Both the position numbers and the translations under genes were made by a program. Source: Planctomycetaceae bacterium (GTDB lineage Bacteria > Planctomycetota > Planctomycetia > Pirellulales > Thermoguttaceae). Taken from it: a stretch of DNA of 64,000 nucleotides. This document shows positions 39,508 through 46,748 of the stretch, one piece after another. The DNA is taken from NCBI GenBank assembly GCA_021372005.1, contig JAJFVC010000048.1, forward strand, positions 1-64,000. Reading direction: 5' to 3'. How positions within the stretch are numbered: position 1 is the first letter of the stretch; every line of letters starts with the position of its first letter. Below the pieces are notes generated by a model that worked only from the letters and a program-made list of their open reading frames with translations, ran no database searches and was not told where the DNA came from.

Positions 39508-40395
39508 ATGCAAAACGTCGGCAAGCCAACGACGGGGCGATCGAGCGTCGCGTTGTGCGTCGCCATGGCGGTCGCAGTGCTGAGCGGTTGTGAGGCCCGA
39601 CCGACGGCGATCCAACCGGTCGCGTCGATCGCCGTGTCGAGCCCCTATCTCGAAGCGGCTGCACGCGATCTGTTGGGCCACGACGCCCCGCTGGTCGCGT
39701 TGGCCGGCCCGTCGATGTGCCCCGGCCATTTTGACATGCGGCCCAGTCAACTCGGCGACCTATCCCGATGCAAGTTGCTGTTGCGGTTCGATTTCCAACA
39801 GCCGCTCGATGCAAAACTGTCCGACGCAGTCCGCCGCAAGCTGAACATCGTCCCCATCACGGCGTCCGGTGGCCTTTGCGAGCCCGAAGTTTATCTGTCG
39901 GCGTGCCAACAGATCGCCGATGCGCTGACGACGGCGAGATTGTTGGAGAAATCGGTTGCTGAGCGAAGGATGTCCGAGATCGAGCGCCGTCTGAAACAGT
40001 TGACCGCCGACGTGCATCGCCAGATCGAATCGGCCCGATGGCGCGGGACCGCCGTGTTGGCCAGCCGCCATCAAGAGGCATTTTGTCGGTGGCTCGGGTT
40101 GCAGTCGGTCGGCGTGTTTTCGGCCCAGGATACGGCGGGCGTCGGCGAAATCGACGCGGCGGTGCAGGCCGGTCGTTCGGCTCGGGTGAAGGCCATCGTG
40201 GCCAACCTACCCGAAGGACGTCGCTTGGCCGACGCGCTGGCCGATCGCTTGCATGCGCCCGTGGTGGTTTTCGGCAATCTGCCCGTGTCCGACGATCGGA
40301 CGCCGAGCGCCCCGGCATTCGACCGTCTAGTCCGCCAAAACGTGGCGGCGTTGTTGGCCGTCGCTTCCTCCGACCCGTTGCAACCCGCACCATGA
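39508..40395 (+). CDS. Metal ABC transporter substrate-binding lipoprotein (ZnuA-like)
   Basis: Periplasmic binding protein of the zinc/manganese family. 295 residues from ATG 39508, which has AAGAGG 7 nt upstream. The signal peptide ends in the lipobox LSGC. Divergent for the family, but GPSMCPGHFDMRPSQLGDL carries the His of the first ligand site, LLLRFDFQQPLDAKL the next helix, VLASRHQEAFCRWLGL the second His, and the long central alpha helix follows. The usual His-rich loop is absent. The ATPase and permease follow with coupled starts. Zinc, manganese or iron cannot be separated by eye. Confidence 0.78.
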   Translation: MQNVGKPTTGRSSVALCVAMAVAVLSGCEARPTAIQPVASIAVSSPYLEAAARDLLGHDAPLVALAGPSMCPGHFDMRPSQLGDLSRCKLLLRFDFQQPLDAKLSDAVRRKLNIVPITASGGLCEPEVYLSACQQIADALTTARLLEKSVAERRMSEIERRLKQLTADVHRQIESARWRGTAVLASRHQEAFCRWLGLQSVGVFSAQDTAGVGEIDAAVQAGRSARVKAIVANLPEGRRLADALADRLHAPVVVFGNLPVSDDRTPSAPAFDRLVRQNVAALLAVASSDPLQPAP

Positions 40396-41195
40396 ACGAT
40401 CCGGTGATTGACCTTCGTCGTTTGGTGGTGCATCGGGCCGGACGCGACCTGTTGGCCGTCGACGCGATGACGGTGCCCGCCGGCCAAGTGGTGACGATCC
40501 TGGGACCCAACGGTAGCGGCAAAACCACACTGCTGAAGTGCCTGACGGGCCTGGTGCGGCCAACCGGCGGACAAGCACGCGTGCTGGGCTGCTCGGTCAC
40601 GTCGCGGAGTTCCGGCTGGTCGTTGTGCGGACTTCGCCGTCGCGTCGGCTATGTGCCGCAGACGTTGGCCGCGGCCGGCGAGACGCCGCTGACGGTCCGC
40701 GAGGTGACGGCGATCGGTCGCACCGGCATCGCGGGCCTGCTTCGACGCCTTTCGTCGGACGATTGGCGCCAGGTCGATTTCTGGCTCGAATCGCTCGGCC
40801 TGGCCGATCTGGCCGATCGAACCTATTCGAGCTTGTCGGGCGGCGAGCAGCGCAAAACGTTGATCGCCAGGGCGATGGTCCAACAGCCCGAGCTTTTGCT
40901 GTTGGACGAACCGACCGCCAACCTCGACCTGCGATGGCGCGAGCAAATCGTCGCCGTGTTGGAGCGGTTGCATCGTGACGCGCGGCTGACCGTGTTGCTC
41001 GTTTGCCACGAGTTGGAAGTGATTCCTGCCTGCTGCCGCCGGCTTTTGGTTTTGCGGGACGGACGGGTCGCGGCCGACGGATCGCCTTCGGAGACGCTGA
41101 CGCCCGGACTGATCGAATCGCTGTACGGCGCGCGGCTCAGACTGGTCGCCGACGGCGGCCGTTACTGCGCCGCACCGATCGGAGGGCCGGCCTAG
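40392..41195 (+). CDS. Metal ABC transporter ATP-binding protein (ZnuC-like)
   Basis: 267 residues. Walker A GPNGSGKTT, signature SLSGGEQRKT, Walker B LLLLDEPTANLD and the switch His in LLVCHELEV are all present. The start overlaps the upstream gene by 4 nt (ATGA); the open frame extends back to 40038 but only as an alternative reading of the binding-protein gene. It is adjacent to the permease with no gap. It energises the importer encoded here. Confidence 0.92.
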   Translation: MNDPVIDLRRLVVHRAGRDLLAVDAMTVPAGQVVTILGPNGSGKTTLLKCLTGLVRPTGGQARVLGCSVTSRSSGWSLCGLRRRVGYVPQTLAAAGETPLTVREVTAIGRTGIAGLLRRLSSDDWRQVDFWLESLGLADLADRTYSSLSGGEQRKTLIARAMVQQPELLLLDEPTANLDLRWREQIVAVLERLHRDARLTVLLVCHELEVIPACCRRLLVLRDGRVAADGSPSETLTPGLIESLYGARLRLVADGGRYCAAPIGGPA

Positions 41196-42008
41196 ATGGA
41201 CTGGATGTTTTGGTTGCCTGTCGTCTGTTCCGGCACATTGGCCGGCGCGTCCACCGGATTGCTGGGCACGTTTATCGTCGGCATGCGCGTGCCGCTGTTG
41301 GGCGTGTGCATTTCGCACGCGGCCCTGGCCGGCGCGGTGTTCGGCGGGCTGTGCGGACTGAGCGGACCGTGGCTGATGCTGCCCGCGTTGGTCGGCGCCG
41401 TGGCGACCGCGCTGCTGTTGGGCATGCTCGACATGCAGTCGGCCCGGATCGACCCGAACGTGTTGCTGGGCACGCTGTTTTCGCTGACCATGGGACTGTC
41501 GTTTTTGGGGCTCGGGTTGTACGGCGTCTACGGCATTTCGGACAACGAGGTGCGGAGCCTGTTGTGGGGCAGTCTCAACTTTTGCCGCTGGCAGGATTTT
41601 TACATCATCGTCCTTGCGGCGGCGGTCGAGCTGGTCGTCGTGCTGATGTTTTACAAGGAACTGCGGGCGATCCTGTTTTCGCGTGAGGAGGCCGCAGCCG
41701 CCGGCGTTCACGCCACGATGGTCTGGACGTTGCTGTTGATTTTGACCAGCGTCGTGTTGACGGTCAACTTTCAGACGGTCGGGGGGCTGATGATCTACGG
41801 GCTGCTGAGCAATCCGGCCGTGGCCGCGTTTCAATTGGTTCGCGGGTTCGGCAAATCGCTGATCGCCTCGACCGTGCTGGGCGCGCTGAGCGGATTGGGC
41901 GGATTCTTGATCGCCGCGTGGTTCGACCTGCCCACCGGCGCGATGATCGTCTTGCTGTCGTCGCTGCTGATCGCGCTGGCCGCGGCGCTGCGTCATGTGC
42001 GACGCTGA
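41196..42008 (+). CDS. Metal ABC transporter permease (ZnuB-like)
   Basis: 270 residues with about eight hydrophobic segments, typical of the ABC-3 family. GLLGTFIVGMRVPLLGVCISHAALAG and VNFQTVGGLMIYGLLSNPAVAAFQLV are family motifs. Its ATG immediately follows the ATPase stop. It ends 9 nt from convergent feoB, leaving no room for a separate terminator. Confidence 0.92.
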   Translation: MDWMFWLPVVCSGTLAGASTGLLGTFIVGMRVPLLGVCISHAALAGAVFGGLCGLSGPWLMLPALVGAVATALLLGMLDMQSARIDPNVLLGTLFSLTMGLSFLGLGLYGVYGISDNEVRSLLWGSLNFCRWQDFYIIVLAAAVELVVVLMFYKELRAILFSREEAAAAGVHATMVWTLLLILTSVVLTVNFQTVGGLMIYGLLSNPAVAAFQLVRGFGKSLIASTVLGALSGLGGFLIAAWFDLPTGAMIVLLSSLLIALAAALRHVRR

Positions 42009-42017
42009 CCTGATCCG

Positions 42018-44201
42018 CTACGCCCCCAACGCCCGCCCGACGTGATAGACGACGAACGTCAACCCATAGGCCAGCGCAGTCAGACCGAACAATTGCACGG
42101 CGGCCCAACGCCAGGAGCCGCTTTCGCGGGCCACGGCGATCAGCGTCGCCGAACACGGCAAGCTGATCAAACAGAACAGCATGATGCAAAACGCCTGAAG
42201 CGGCGTGTATTCGCGGCGCAACGCCTCGCGCAGCGATTGCGAATCGCCCTCGCCCAACGCGTGGACGATGCCCAACTGCGCGACGAACACTTCCTTGGCG
42301 GCCACTGCGCCGATCAGCGCCGTGTTGGTTTTCCAATCGAATCCGATCGGACGCATCACCGGCTCCAACCAATGGCCCAATCGGCCCGCCGCCGAATAGG
42401 ACAGTTCGACGCCGTGCGCCTGATCGGCGTCCAGCCCCCGAAGCGTTTCGGCCGGCGGACGAGGATACATCGTCAGGAACCACAGCACCACGGAAACGGC
42501 TAGGATTAGCGTGCCCGCCTTCCGAAGAAATTGCCAGCCGCGCTCGCCGACGTGCAACAGCGTGCTTTGGAGCGTCGGCATCCGATAGGGCGGCAGCTCC
42601 ATCACAAACGGAGCCGACTCGCCGCGAAACACGCTGGTCCGCAAAATCTTCGCCAGCACGACGGCCAACGCGATGCCGATCAGATAGATCAACCAGAGCA
42701 CCGGCCCCTGCCAAACATTCGGAAAAAACGCCGGAATCAGCAACGTGTAGATCGGCAGCCGAGCCCCGCAACTCATCAGCGGCAACACCAACATCGTGGT
42801 CAGCCGATCGCGGCGATTCTCCAACACGCGGGTGCCCAAGATGGCCGGCACCGTGCAGCCGAATCCGATCAGCATCGGAATGAAGCTTTTGCCGTGCAGG
42901 CCAATCTTGTGCATAAGCCGGTCGGTCAGGAACGCGGCGCGGGCCATATAGCCGGAATCCTCCAGCAGCGAGATGGCCAGAAACAGCAGCAAGATGTTCG
43001 GCAAAAACACCAACACGCCGCCGACGCCGCCTAAGACGCCGTCGACCACCAACGATTTCATCGCGGCGTCCGACCCGGCGGGCCAGAAGCCTGCAATGGT
43101 TTGCCCCAACCAGCCGAACAGCGACTCCAGCCATTCCATCGGCGGACGGCCCAGCGTGAAGGTGAGCCAAAACACCAGGTACATCATGCCCAGGAAAATC
43201 GGGATGCCCCAGACTCGATGCGTCACGACGGCGTCGATCCGATCGGACAGGAACCGCCGATGTTCGGCCGCCGTGCGATTGACCGCTTCGTGGCAAATTC
43301 GCGCAATGAACCGGTAGCGTCCGTCGGCGATGGCCATTTCCGGAGCGTCGCCGAAATGCGTTTCGACCGCATGCGACGCCTCCGCCACGGCCGAAAAAAA
43401 CGGTTCGGGATCGGACAGCATCTGCGAGAGTTTTTGCATCACCTCTTCGTCGTGTTCCAGCAACTTGACGGCCAGCCACCGGCTGCACGGCCGCGTGGAC
43501 GCTCGCGGCGATGACGGACAGCGGCCGCACTCGCGGCAATGAAAATGCGTGCGGCAACCGTCTTCGCCTAACGTCTGCTCCAGCAGCGTTGCGATGCGGT
43601 CCAACTCGGTCTCGATGGCCGGATCATAACGGACGGAAACCGTGCGGCGCACCACGCCCTCGTCGACCATCGCCATCATGGCGTCCCGCAGCGATTCGAT
43701 CCCTTGCGACTTGCAGCCGACGGTCGCCACGATCGGAACGCCCAGCAACGCCGACAACCTCGGCACGTCGATCGCAAACCCTCGGCTTTCGGCCAGATCG
43801 CTCATGTTCAGGGCGAGAATCAGCGGGACGCCCAATTCGAGAAACTGGACCGCCAGATAAAGATTCCGCTCGAGATTCGAGGCGTCGATCACGTCCACCA
43901 CGACGTCGGGCCGGCCTTCGATCAGAAAATTGCGGGCGACCAACTCCTCGGCGGAATAGGCGGTCAAGCTATACGTGCCTGGCAAATCGACGACGCACAC
44001 TTCACGCCCATGATGCTCGAATCGCCCCTGTTTGGTCTCGACCGTCACGCCGGGATAATTGCCCACGTGCTGACGCGAGCCGGTCAACGCGTTGAACAGC
44101 GTGGTCTTGCCGGAGTTCGGATTTCCGGCCAAGGCGACGACGAGAGGTTTTGGGGCCGTGCAAGCGACGACGCCGACAGATTTTTCACAACATCGATCCA
44201 T
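42018..44201 (-). CDS. feoB: Ferrous iron transporter B
   Basis: Inner-membrane ferrous iron permease with an N-terminal G-protein domain. 727 residues. G1 GNPNSGKTTLFNALTG (26-41), G2 YPGVTVE, G3 DLPGTYSL and G4 NMSD (LALNMSDLAES) are all present. The membrane part begins near residue 340. Between the G domain and membrane part is a Cys/His-rich insert (C-X4-HCRECGRC, encoded near 43500-43560) not expected in E. coli FeoB. It follows the DtxR-FeoA regulator by 6 nt on the same strand, so regulator and transporter form an operon. Confidence 0.95.
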   Translation of the reverse strand: MDRCCEKSVGVVACTAPKPLVVALAGNPNSGKTTLFNALTGSRQHVGNYPGVTVETKQGRFEHHGREVCVVDLPGTYSLTAYSAEELVARNFLIEGRPDVVVDVIDASNLERNLYLAVQFLELGVPLILALNMSDLAESRGFAIDVPRLSALLGVPIVATVGCKSQGIESLRDAMMAMVDEGVVRRTVSVRYDPAIETELDRIATLLEQTLGEDGCRTHFHCRECGRCPSSPRASTRPCSRWLAVKLLEHDEEVMQKLSQMLSDPEPFFSAVAEASHAVETHFGDAPEMAIADGRYRFIARICHEAVNRTAAEHRRFLSDRIDAVVTHRVWGIPIFLGMMYLVFWLTFTLGRPPMEWLESLFGWLGQTIAGFWPAGSDAAMKSLVVDGVLGGVGGVLVFLPNILLLFLAISLLEDSGYMARAAFLTDRLMHKIGLHGKSFIPMLIGFGCTVPAILGTRVLENRRDRLTTMLVLPLMSCGARLPIYTLLIPAFFPNVWQGPVLWLIYLIGIALAVVLAKILRTSVFRGESAPFVMELPPYRMPTLQSTLLHVGERGWQFLRKAGTLILAVSVVLWFLTMYPRPPAETLRGLDADQAHGVELSYSAAGRLGHWLEPVMRPIGFDWKTNTALIGAVAAKEVFVAQLGIVHALGEGDSQSLREALRREYTPLQAFCIMLFCLISLPCSATLIAVARESGSWRWAAVQLFGLTALAYGLTFVVYHVGRALGA

Positions 44202-44207
44202 GAGAGA

Positions 44208-44969
44208 CTACGGCAACTCGACGGCGATCGCGGCGGCCTCCTCCTTTCGGAGCGAAAGATGGTACCCCTTCAACTTCACTTCGATCGGATCGCCCAGCGG
44301 CGCAACCTTGACCACTTCGACCATGGCGCCGCGCACCATGCCCATGTCGGCCATGCGGCGGCGCACGACGCCTTCGCCGCCTACCTTCATCACTTTGGCC
44401 TTTTTGCCGGGCGTCACCCGATCCAACGTCGGCAACCGCTTGACGTCCACCGCCGCAACGGCAGCCGTCGCCGGTTTGGGCGTTTCGACCGCCGAGGACA
44501 AGCCGGCCCGCCGCGCCCGACGCCGCAATTTCGTTTTGGAAAACTCCTGAAACGCGGCCACCCAAGGCTTGCCATGGACGCCCTGTTCCCTGGCAAAATC
44601 CATCAACAGAGCGAGCCGGTCCAACACCCCAGGATCGACGATGTGCTCCATTCGACAGGCGTTGGCCTGGGCCGTGGCGTCGTCGACGCCAAGAATTTCG
44701 CTCAGAAACCGCCCCAGCACCGTGTGGCGTCGCTGCACGTCTTGGGCAATCTCCTCGCCCAACTCGGTCAGCGTCGTGATTTCATAGGGGCTGTAATTCA
44801 CTAACCCCTTTTCCGACAAGCCCTTAAGTGCGGAGCTAACCGTCGACTTATGCAACGACAGCGCGGAGGCCAGGTCGCGGACCCGGGCCGCCCCTTTCTC
44901 GGAAACCAGCCTCAAAATGGCCTCCAAATAGTCTTCGGCGTTTGTGCTGACGGCCGGCAAATCCGCCAT
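44208..44969 (-). CDS. DtxR-family metalloregulator with C-terminal FeoA domain
   Basis: 253 residues from ATG 44969; the frame opens 31 codons earlier. It starts with a winged helix (AEDYLEAILRLV, then VRDLASALSLHKSTVSSALKGLSEKGLV), then the dimer and metal-binding domain with RRHTVLGRFL and ACRMEH. The Cys-Arg-x-Glu-His pattern matches the DtxR/IdeR iron ligands rather than MntR. A Pro/Ala linker leads to an SH3-like FeoA domain (about 180-253: VVRRRMADMGMVRGAMVEV). Likely an iron-responsive repressor of its own operon with feoB. Confidence 0.88.
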   Translation of the reverse strand: MADLPAVSTNAEDYLEAILRLVSEKGAARVRDLASALSLHKSTVSSALKGLSEKGLVNYSPYEITTLTELGEEIAQDVQRRHTVLGRFLSEILGVDDATAQANACRMEHIVDPGVLDRLALLMDFAREQGVHGKPWVAAFQEFSKTKLRRRARRAGLSSAVETPKPATAAVAAVDVKRLPTLDRVTPGKKAKVMKVGGEGVVRRRMADMGMVRGAMVEVVKVAPLGDPIEVKLKGYHLSLRKEEAAAIAVELP

Positions 44970-45297
44970 GGCAAAAGTTCTCCGAGGAATGACTTTGTTT
45001 TGGTAAGAAAACACTGTATTGATAACAAAACCAAGCTTATCATACCCCCCGGAAACCTCCAAGACAAGAGCGCCTTGAGACCGGATTGTCAGCAGAAAGA
45101 TGGCTCCCCAGCCAAAGGTCGCGCGCAGGCAGCAGGCAGGTCAGGCTACTATCTATATGGTCTTCCTGGGGAGTGGGTACTGTCGGGGGGCAAGTAATTG
45201 ACCGAAGTGTCGGGCGTGTCAGAATGCCCCGCCGGCTATTAAGGCAATGCGTGGCAAGTTCATTATCACCTTTCAGCCAGTAAAGGGGGGGTTCAAA
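44970..45297. other. Divergent intergenic region between the DtxR-type regulator and a small secreted protein
   Basis: About 328 nt. The part next to the regulator is AT-rich (44990-45045), with short stretches related by mirror symmetry (TTGTTTTGG and AACAAAACC), and is the expected place for an iron-box promoter. I cannot fix an operator. The rest is GC-rich with no ORF or RNA motif I recognise. Confidence 0.45.
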
Positions 45298-45798
45298 ATG
45301 AGTACTCGCATCCTGCGTGTTGTGTTTTTCGTGGTTCTCATCGGCTCAACACTCACCTGTCTCTGGGCCCAATCACCAACATCCCAAACGCCCCCCGCCA
45401 CCACAACCGTTGCTCAACCGATAAGCGGAGGGCGAGTGATTGTCGTCGTTCCACGCTCGAAAGACGCTGTTCTTGCCTATAGCAAAGTGACAGGGCAGTG
45501 GACCAGGCAACAGGTCAAAATTTCAGCCGCGGCCATCGTTCCAGTGGTGGGTGATGTGGTTGCCGCCTTTCAGATTGGCAATAAGGTCTTTGCATTTGGT
45601 GCCGAGTGTGGTCGCTGGGCCTCAGTGTCGTTGCCGGCCGACTCTAAAGCATTTTTTGAATTGGATTCCGACTGCGTTACAGCACAAACTGCAGGCACAT
45701 ATCATGTGTTCAGCCCAAAGACCGGCATGTGGTCATCCATCAATCTGGAAGACGGCGAGATACTTCCCCATCCGAACGTCTGGCCCAGTGGAAAATGA
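45298..45798 (+). CDS. Small secreted protein of unknown function
   Basis: 166 residues from ATG 45298, which has a strong AAAGGGGGGG 6-16 nt upstream; the frame opens at 45247. The signal peptide (STRILRVVFFVVLIGSTLTCLWA) ends near residue 25. The mature part has three short beta-rich repeats of one pattern, V-A-YSKVTGQW, V-AFGAECGRWASV and YHVFSPKTGMWSSI, suggestive of a small propeller-like or Kelch-like unit. It is less GC-rich than its neighbours. The function is unknown. Confidence 0.65.
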   Translation: MSTRILRVVFFVVLIGSTLTCLWAQSPTSQTPPATTTVAQPISGGRVIVVVPRSKDAVLAYSKVTGQWTRQQVKISAAAIVPVVGDVVAAFQIGNKVFAFGAECGRWASVSLPADSKAFFELDSDCVTAQTAGTYHVFSPKTGMWSSINLEDGEILPHPNVWPSGK

Positions 45799-45870
45799 CC
45801 TGCGGCGGCAGCGGACTGGTTTCTCCACTTCGCCGGCGTTTTGGGCCGTTGCCGCTCTTGTCTATCGTAG

Positions 45871-45930
45871 TAGCGGGTAGATTGTCCGATCTCCTGTCGA
45901 AAGAGTCAGGCTCGGGGGTGCCTGATCTAC
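45871..45930 (+). repeat. Degenerate repeat, copy A
   Basis: AGCGGGTAG at 45872-45880 and the hairpin TCAGGC...GCCTGA at 45906-45925, in the gap between two small genes. A shorter related copy lies at 46561-46594. Confidence 0.35.
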
Positions 45931-45979
45931 TCGGCTTCGCCAATGTGCCATTTGGGCTGAAACACTAAAGGGGACCAAG

Positions 45980-46492
45980 ATGACTCGCCACCGCAAACTC
46001 ATCCTCTTCCTTGCCGTCATGGCCAGCTTGTCCATTTGTGGCGGCGTTGTGTTGGTCAATACCCGAGCCTTTCAGGTTCGCTACCACAACTGGCGAATGA
46101 AGCAAGCTTGGCAGCAGAGATACTCAAATCCATCGCCACCCACAGGCGACGGGCTCATTTCCTATTCTCCTGGCGATGCCCAGCCACGATACGAATACCA
46201 CCGCCAGAAGCTCGTTGAGTTGGGAGATGTTGCCGAACGCCATTACGCCTTCAAGCATTTACAGGTTCCTACTCGCGAGTCTAAGCACTTCACCCGCTTG
46301 CTACTTTCTGACTCTTGCCCGAGCTGCATTGACTTCGCCTCTCCGTATCCAAACAAACCCGAACCGATGCAATTGGTTGTTTGGTGTCGCCCTGCGGACG
46401 CAAAGGCTTGGGACGAGTTCGTTGCAAAGTATGATGTTTCCGACTACCGAGAGCGATTTATGGCAGGCGAGAAGGAAAGCGCCGCAAAGTAG
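45980..46492 (+). CDS. Small membrane-anchored protein of unknown function
   Basis: 170 residues. One N-terminal hydrophobic helix (LILFLAVMASLSICGGVVLV) is followed by a soluble domain. LLLSDSCPSCIDFASPYPNKPEPMQLVVWCRPADA contains two near-adjacent cysteines. AAAGGGG lies about 9 nt before the ATG. I do not recognise a family. Like the preceding gene it is less GC-rich than the surroundings; both may be part of an inserted segment between the feo operon and pckG. Confidence 0.6.
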   Translation: MTRHRKLILFLAVMASLSICGGVVLVNTRAFQVRYHNWRMKQAWQQRYSNPSPPTGDGLISYSPGDAQPRYEYHRQKLVELGDVAERHYAFKHLQVPTRESKHFTRLLLSDSCPSCIDFASPYPNKPEPMQLVVWCRPADAKAWDEFVAKYDVSDYRERFMAGEKESAAK

Positions 46493-46560
46493 GTAGTGGT
46501 GCTGACCGGTGAACCCACAACGCTTCTGCCATGGCATGGCCTCTGGAGCGAAGCCGGGCC

Positions 46561-46594
46561 AGCGGGTAGTTCAGGCACGGGGTGCCGGACTTAC
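46561..46594 (+). repeat. Degenerate repeat, copy B
   Basis: AGCGGGTAG followed by CAGGCACGGGGTGCCGGAC, whose GGCAC/GTGCC forms a hairpin. It matches copy A at 45872-45930 except for a deletion of about 24 nt. Confidence 0.35.
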
Positions 46595-46629
46595 TTAGCT
46601 ATAAGAGTGTCTTTTCTGTCCTGGGGGGC

Positions 46630-46670
46630 TTGCAATTCCCCCCCCGCTTGGTCATACTGCGCAATTGCGC
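46630..46670 (+). promoter_or_regulatory. Promoter with palindromic operator before the PEPCK fusion
   Basis: TTGCAA (46630-46635), a 17-nt spacer and CATACT (46653-46658) form a sigma-70-like promoter. Directly after the -10 lies the perfect 12-bp palindrome GCGCAATTGCGC (46659-46670), over the expected transcription start, the classic site for a repressor. A G6/C8 inverted repeat (46623-46645) overlaps the -35. Confidence 0.45.
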
Positions 46671-46748
46671 CGTGACGGGACGTATCCTGCTGGTTGGATG
46701 GACCCCGTCTGCGGCTGCATATTACTTATAGGAGGCCTTGGAGTTCTC

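Noticed and set aside
40071-41996. 641-codon minus-strand frame rich in Gln/Arg/His
   Set aside because: Shadow of the metal ABC importer genes on the plus strand; its composition is that of antisense GC-rich coding DNA.
46665-46748. Upstream 28 codons as part of the PEPCK fusion
   Set aside because: These residues precede the good ribosome binding site and the standard PEPCK start, and the segment overlaps the palindromic operator and the expected transcription start.
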